NCBI GenBank assembly: GCA_028023455.1
Contig: JAQFVV010006851.1
Coordinates: forward strand, 188,001-252,000
DNA length: 64,000 nt
Origin: Epiperipatus broadwayi
Taxonomy: Eukaryota; Onychophora; Udeonychophora; Euonychophora; Peripatidae
Direction: 5' to 3'
How positions within the stretch are numbered: position 1 is the stretch's first letter; each line of letters starts with the position of its first letter. Under the pieces are notes generated by a model. The model was not told the DNA's origin, made no database searches, and saw nothing but the letters and a program-made list of their open reading frames with translations. This document shows, in pieces, positions 58,301 through 64,000 of this stretch. The translations under genes and the position numbers were made by a program.

Positions 58301-61300
58301 TTTTCTGTATTTAATGTAAAAAGTAATCTATCTTAAGATTAAATTTTTAAAATATACATTATAATAAATAGGTCAGTTTAAAACTCTATTTTAAAATATT
58401 AGCTTTACACTAAAATAATTGAGAACATTTAAAGTTATGACAAAAACTCTCTTCTACTTGCAATTTCAATGCTCTTCAAAATTCTTCCACCATTGCCTAG
58501 TTATGGGTAGAAAGTTTTGATGTACAAACGTTTTTCTTGTCTTAGGGTGCCATATAATGAAACATATAATAACAAAACTAAATCCTATGGAATCCAGAAA
58601 AAATATTGGTCATCCTGAACATCTATCAGGCATGCAATATTTCAATAAACACTAATTTAGAATCCATTTATGTAAAATAAAATAACTTTTATGTAAGTAT
58701 TTCTATTAATTCCTACTCTTATATATAGCAGACATTCTTTGGCAAATATAGTTCACACATTATTTATATTTCCATTGGTAAAACACAGTAACATATTATA
58801 CAATATAATATTTATCCATTTATTACATTCTTTCAGCAAACATCCATATTTTATTAACTAAAGATAAATATTTCTTGTTAAAAATATTCAAAACTTTTAT
58901 TCTTAAAAATGCATATATTTCAACTAATTATTCTTTAGGTAAAATTACAGCTTTACCACCCAAGCATTAATTAAATGATATAATAGAAGTCTTTAAAACA
59001 GATGCATTATAGTTACTTTATTTTAAATAAAAATCATTTCAAAACATGTAGTTTTTTTATATTTTATCATAAATAAATCTTTTTACAAATCATAAAACAT
59101 TAAATAGTCATTTTCTTTCCATTTTTACTTTAAACAAATCCTTCTCAGATGTAACTTCATTTAAATTAAGTATTAAAGATAAATAATTGAGATTGCGCTT
59201 TACGCAAAAAAGTGAAGCTTGTCTAAATTTTATTAAAAAGTTATATGGCTTAGCGCTTTCAGAGACCTTGAGTCTCCATAATCATAGCCTACTTTTAACT
59301 GAAGTTTAGCTGTGGTTTATGTAAATTTTATGAAAATTTTATAACGACCAAAGATAAATTAAATATAAGATATTCCATTTACATCCATGTAATAAACACA
59401 ATTATTCTTGCACATTATAAATAATATTTCTAATTTAGTTTTTAACTTAAACACAAAATATTAATTTTACTTTTTCTTTTCTTGAACTTAATAACACTAT
59501 GAGAATATTTTTTTCATAAATATTCTTTTCCTATTTGTTAACTTAAATTTTCTTGACAAATTATATTTATTATAACAAGACAGAGTTATTAATAATAAAT
59601 GTTCATTCCTTCTAAGCATATTAGTCATATAAAATTCAAAGTCCTTACATAAGTCTCCTCCAACCATGTAAAATTATTGTTGTCATTTGGTGCACATTGT
59701 TCAACACTTAAATGGTTATTACCATCTTCCATAAAAATCATTGTAGTTTTAAATTAAGCTTAAAGTAAAATTCTCTGATAGGAAACTATTGGAGATTTAT
59801 TTCATCATTATATTAAAATTCTTATTAAAATATACTTTTAAAACTTTTCAATGTGGAAAATAATAATGATTTAAAACTACTATTGTTGCAATTAGACAGA
59901 TAAACAAAAATATTATTTATAAATTTTATACTAAACTGTACTACACTTTTTATGTACTCTGTCTAGACTTGATTAGACATTTCCTTTCATACTGATTTAA
60001 TGTAATGATTTTATTTATTAATACAGCTTTTAAAATACTTGCTAATTTACATAAATTAAATCAATTGTATCTTCATCTTAAGCCTTAAGGTGATAAGTCA
60101 TCATTTAAAAAATATTATATTAAGTTATTTAGCAGTTAGAAATACTAAATTCTTTTATTAAAAATATAAAATATCTTTATTAAAATGATTTAAATGTTTT
60201 AATGACCATAAAATATTAATTTTAAAACAAATTATTCTACTTAAACACTAATAATAATTTTATCTATTACTTTTAAAACATTATCTTTAGATCTAATTTT
60301 GTAACCTTTTATTATGTATCCACTTTTATTAAGAAGCTAGAAATCAACATTTCTTTTTCTAACCTTTGAAAGCTCATACACTAGTATAGCCATATTTAAT
60401 CATGTGTCATTTTCAGAACATTCTAGATTAATGTTAAATTATTTATTATTTAAATAATATTTTAAACAAAATAATTATTTTAAACACATTATATAAAATA
60501 TGTATTACTATAATTAAACTATCATATTATTATAGTATCTTTTGAATATAATAAATAAAAAATAATCTTATTTTTTAAACAAAATATTATATTATTTTAT
60601 TACTTAATTTATTTTAAAATGACTTTAAACTATTTAGTACATCTTTACTGACTCCTATTTACTGAGTTTAAATGCACACTTTTTATAAAATCACAATTAC
60701 ATAGAAAATACATTTTTGTACATGTATTATTTTAAAGTAATAATTCAGATACGATGTTATCATTAAATTAATAAATTTAATCAATGCTCAAATTTAGTAA
60801 CATTATGTAATAATTAACTATGGTATTTTTTTTAATTTTACTTTAAACTAAACCAATGAAAACTTATAGATTAATAGTCAAAAATATATGCAAGTATTTT
60901 CTCAGAGCCAAATATGTATTTATGTGAAGAAATATAAAGTTCACCATTTCTTTGATTCCTCACAAAATATAATATTTGCATGACAATTATTTGTATTAAG
61001 TCAAATATCTTTGTAAACTTAAGTGTAACAATCATCTAATAGAAATATCCATATATTAAGCATAACTTCAGCTGTCACCAGAAAACAGTCAATTAAAATT
61101 AATTTTCCAATCCTGATCTACTCAGTAGCTATTAAACTTGTTATTTAATTTAAATTCAAACAGGGATACTTCTCTCTAAAGAGTAACGTTTACGTGAGAT
61201 AAGACAATTAATTGATATTTATGTATTTGCGATAATTTTGAGGTTATAAAACTTCTTTGAATCCTCACCAGAAACTACATTGTCTACATGAGCCTTATTT

Positions 61301-62810
61301 ACAATAAATATTTTCTTTAATTGAAGATGTAGCATAATTTTATATTGATGATTATTTGAATTTAAATTGTGATTTATCATTCACTAATAGTGTTTGGTGA
61401 CCAACAATTGAAATAGGTTTTCCAAGCTGAACAGATAAAGTCATAATTAAACTATATATAAAAGATTATTAATTACTACAATTAATTTTATTAGATATGG
61501 AAATGATTTTAAGCTTAAATTTTGGCTAAATTTTCTGATGAAACTCAGTCCTTTGGTTGAAAAATTACAAAAACAATTGTGTAGTCAAATTACAGTATTA
61601 CATATATAATCTTTTAATTTTGAAGAGAAAAAGTTTTGTTTAAAAATAAATGAATAAAATTGCTTTGGAACTGCAGCAGCTAAAGATATGGTTGTAAGTT
61701 ACACTATAAAAATTTCATAAACTATTGAGAAACCATTTATCAGTTTAAACATTATTTTTATAACATATATAAATATCTTTTGATTTCCAGAGAAAATAGA
61801 TTTATATGGTTAAATAAGAGAAACTTGTCTTTATGTTTAAACTTTTATATTTAGATTATTAATAATTCGATAGAATCTAATCAAGATTTCTTAATAATAT
61901 TTGTAGACAAAATATAATTAGATAGTTTACAAAATATAAGATGATTAAAATTTGCGTTTGAATAGTGTGAAGATATATATACACATACATACACAAATTA
62001 CAAAACTCTAAACACCTAGCATGAACTGCTCCCAACTCCAGTGCCATCAAGAGTAAGATAGAGTAATCAGTGACTTCAGATGCATATAAAATCGCCATGA
62101 GTATATCAAAATTTTTTTCAGTTTTGAATTCTATGCTTTATTGATAAAGACAAAATTAAAAAATAATAATGCAACAATAGAGGAGTAAATAATGATAATT
62201 ATTTTAGAAAAATCTTGTAATCATTGATTACTCAAATTTATGATAGATATCTCATAACAAATAGTTGTTTTTTTCCATTTAAGCTATATTATTTGATGTT
62301 TTTTTATCATAAACGTTTTTAGTTAGGAAAGTAAAATTCGTTATTAATGAAAAATTAAAGGTACTAAAATATATTGATAAGAATGGGTTTAAATCTTTAT
62401 AACTATTCACGCAGATTGAATTGAATTCAATCCATAGGCCAATTTGAATTTCAGTGATCAAAGTTTTAGCTGGACCGATGATGATATCGAATTTTTTTTT
62501 TAAATTTTAATCCAGATTTCATTGATGATGGAAAAAGCCATAAACTAACCTGAGAAATGGGATTTAATTACAAAGTGTAGGGATGTCATATGCATGAGAT
62601 AGATTAGTCATTAATCAGCCTTTTGCTAAATGGCATGAGACAGAAAAACTCTTCGTTTGTTTTAATTTTTAAAAGTAATTTTATTTTTAATAGTTCAAAT
62701 GTTTACAGATGAAATAATAAAACTTGATGAAACTTGTAAATTTTAAGAATTCGATATCTGAATATAATTAAAATGCCAAAATAAAATTAGTATATACGAA
62801 TTTTTTTAAA
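55320..62810. other. AT-rich region without recognisable features
   Basis: About 7.5 kb of A+T-rich DNA. Open frames here are short, of low complexity and unlike proteins. No repeat shared with the rest of the window was seen. Consistent with intergenic or intronic DNA. Confidence 0.45.
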
Positions 62811-62814
62811 ACAA

Positions 62815-62885
62815 TAATTGTATGTCAAATTATGTCTGTCTATCTGTCTATCCGTCTATTTATTCATCCCTCTGTCTATCTAATA
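62815..62885. repeat. Imperfect (TCTG/TCTA)n microsatellite
   Basis: TGTCTGTCTATCTGTCTATC-type tetranucleotide repetition with interruptions. Confidence 0.8.
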
Positions 62886-62996
62886 GTGAATAATTAAACA
62901 ATTAAGAAAATGAGCAAGATATCTAAGTGACCTACTAAAAATTAATAATAATTAAAAAATGAGATAAATCATCTAGTAGGATGTTCATATATATTG

Positions 62997-64000
62997 TAAC
63001 CAAATTAAAGTTAGATCACAGATCCAGTGTAACCAAATGAGATCTGGTCTATTAAAGAATAAAAAAAAATCAAGTATTGTAAAAATCTCAAATATTCCAG
63101 TATTGTTAAAAAAATGTAACTTAATAAAGAAGATCAAACGATCCAAATGTATTTAATAATTAGGAAAAGATTCAAATATAAATCTCTAGCTCAATAAACG
63201 AAAAATGCATTGTAGATTTTATATCAAAAAAGAATAATTATTTAACATGAGTAGTGGCTATTAAACCAAAGATCAGACTGAGTTATCTATCATATTACGG
63301 GTCATTGGATGAAATGAAACATATTTCTATCATTAGATTTCTCAAGATATCCCACTATCAATAATTATAAGCAAATTATTAATAACAAGTATTATAACTT
63401 AGGTATATGAAATCACATGAGGTGAGTACACTAGTAAGTAATTCAATAAAATATAACTCAGGTATACAGACAGTAGATCTTATCCATTTTCATTTCTTGG
63501 TTTGATGTTAAGTGCATGTTCAAACAAATACTAAGTGAATATGGTCTAGCAGGGCGCCACTAGATTATTTGAATCTAGACACAGTTATATCTAATAACCT
63601 TTTCACATGTACCAGGTTTGAATCCCCTTTTGGTACTTTATTTCTAATAAAAATGGGAGATTTTGCTTTTTGAGCCATATCACTATACGCACTAATATTT
63701 AGGTGAAAGTAAAACATCTATAAACCACAGTGGAGTTCATTAGACATAAATCATTTCTCAGATCTTAACATAACAAATGTGTTTCAATATTTTTATAAGT
63801 TTACTAGCTCAGATTATGTATAACTAATTTAGGATGGCAATTCACTCATCCTTGCATGAAATAGATGATGGGATGTGGTTATAATAATACTAAGAAATCA
63901 CTAAATATTATGAAATTAATATTTATTTATGGCCTTTAAACATTTAAACAGCTCATTAATTAAAACGTTGATGACAATGATGATGATGATAATAATAACG
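62997..64000 (+). repeat. T-family repeat with tRNA-like core, copy 2 (cut by window end)
   Basis: It begins TGTAACC after ATATAT. The tRNA-like core at about 63,538-63,640 has box A GGTCTAGCAGGGCGCC, a 7-bp stem CTAGATT/AATCTAG and box B AGGTTTGAATCC, better preserved than in copy 1. The GATGATGAT-rich end matches 21,240-21,290. Confidence 0.7.

Overview
The window is very A+T-rich eukaryotic (animal) DNA. I find no intact host gene, rRNA or functional tRNA. Nearly everything recognisable is transposon-derived: Penelope-like elements (PLEs) with GIY-YIG endonucleases, a decayed BED-finger hAT transposase, LTR retroelements without pol, tRNA-derived SINEs, foldback elements, a satellite array, and long (AT)n tracts. 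This content suits a repeat-rich, AT-rich invertebrate; the sequence alone does not fix the phylum.

Layout. 0-5.2 kb: a hammerhead-bearing repeat (family R, minus strand), two hairpin elements, a duplicated 0.2-kb segment and a PLE endonuclease fragment. 8.3-9.3 kb: a 5'-truncated PLE with an intact GIY-YIG domain. 9.9-11.7 kb: a broken hAT transposase. 13.2-15.9 kb: a palindromic cluster of repeat units holding seven hammerhead-ribozyme motifs. 16.7-20.1 kb: an approximately 0.22-kb satellite between two inverted tRNA-related repeats. 20.3-21.3 kb and 63.0 kb to the end: two copies of a repeat with a tRNA-like core (family T). 27-28.1 kb: a PLE fragment, an R fragment, a hairpin and a SINE with a 16-bp target duplication. 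28.4-44.8 kb: two related LTR elements with approximately 3-kb LTRs, one nested in the 3' LTR of the other, both with 4-bp ATAT duplications and no protein-coding interior. 44.9-47.4 kb: a PLE (RT plus GIY-YIG, minus strand) abutting an inverted partial copy. 48.0-55.3 kb: a tandem R dimer split by a third LTR element carrying a gag relic, a primer-binding site and a polypurine tract. 55.3-62.8 kb: no recognisable feature.

The most interesting signal is the density and variety of hammerhead motifs: at least 13 sites in about five lineages (arrays A and B, family R, and the tails of two PLE families). Several sit in tandem pairs 0.4-0.5 kb apart, the arrangement expected of PLE pseudo-LTRs or animal retrozyme-like circular-RNA retroelements. 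Both PLE families carry the same coupled core change at positions 3 and 8, consistent with a U-A pair replacing the usual C3-G8 pair.
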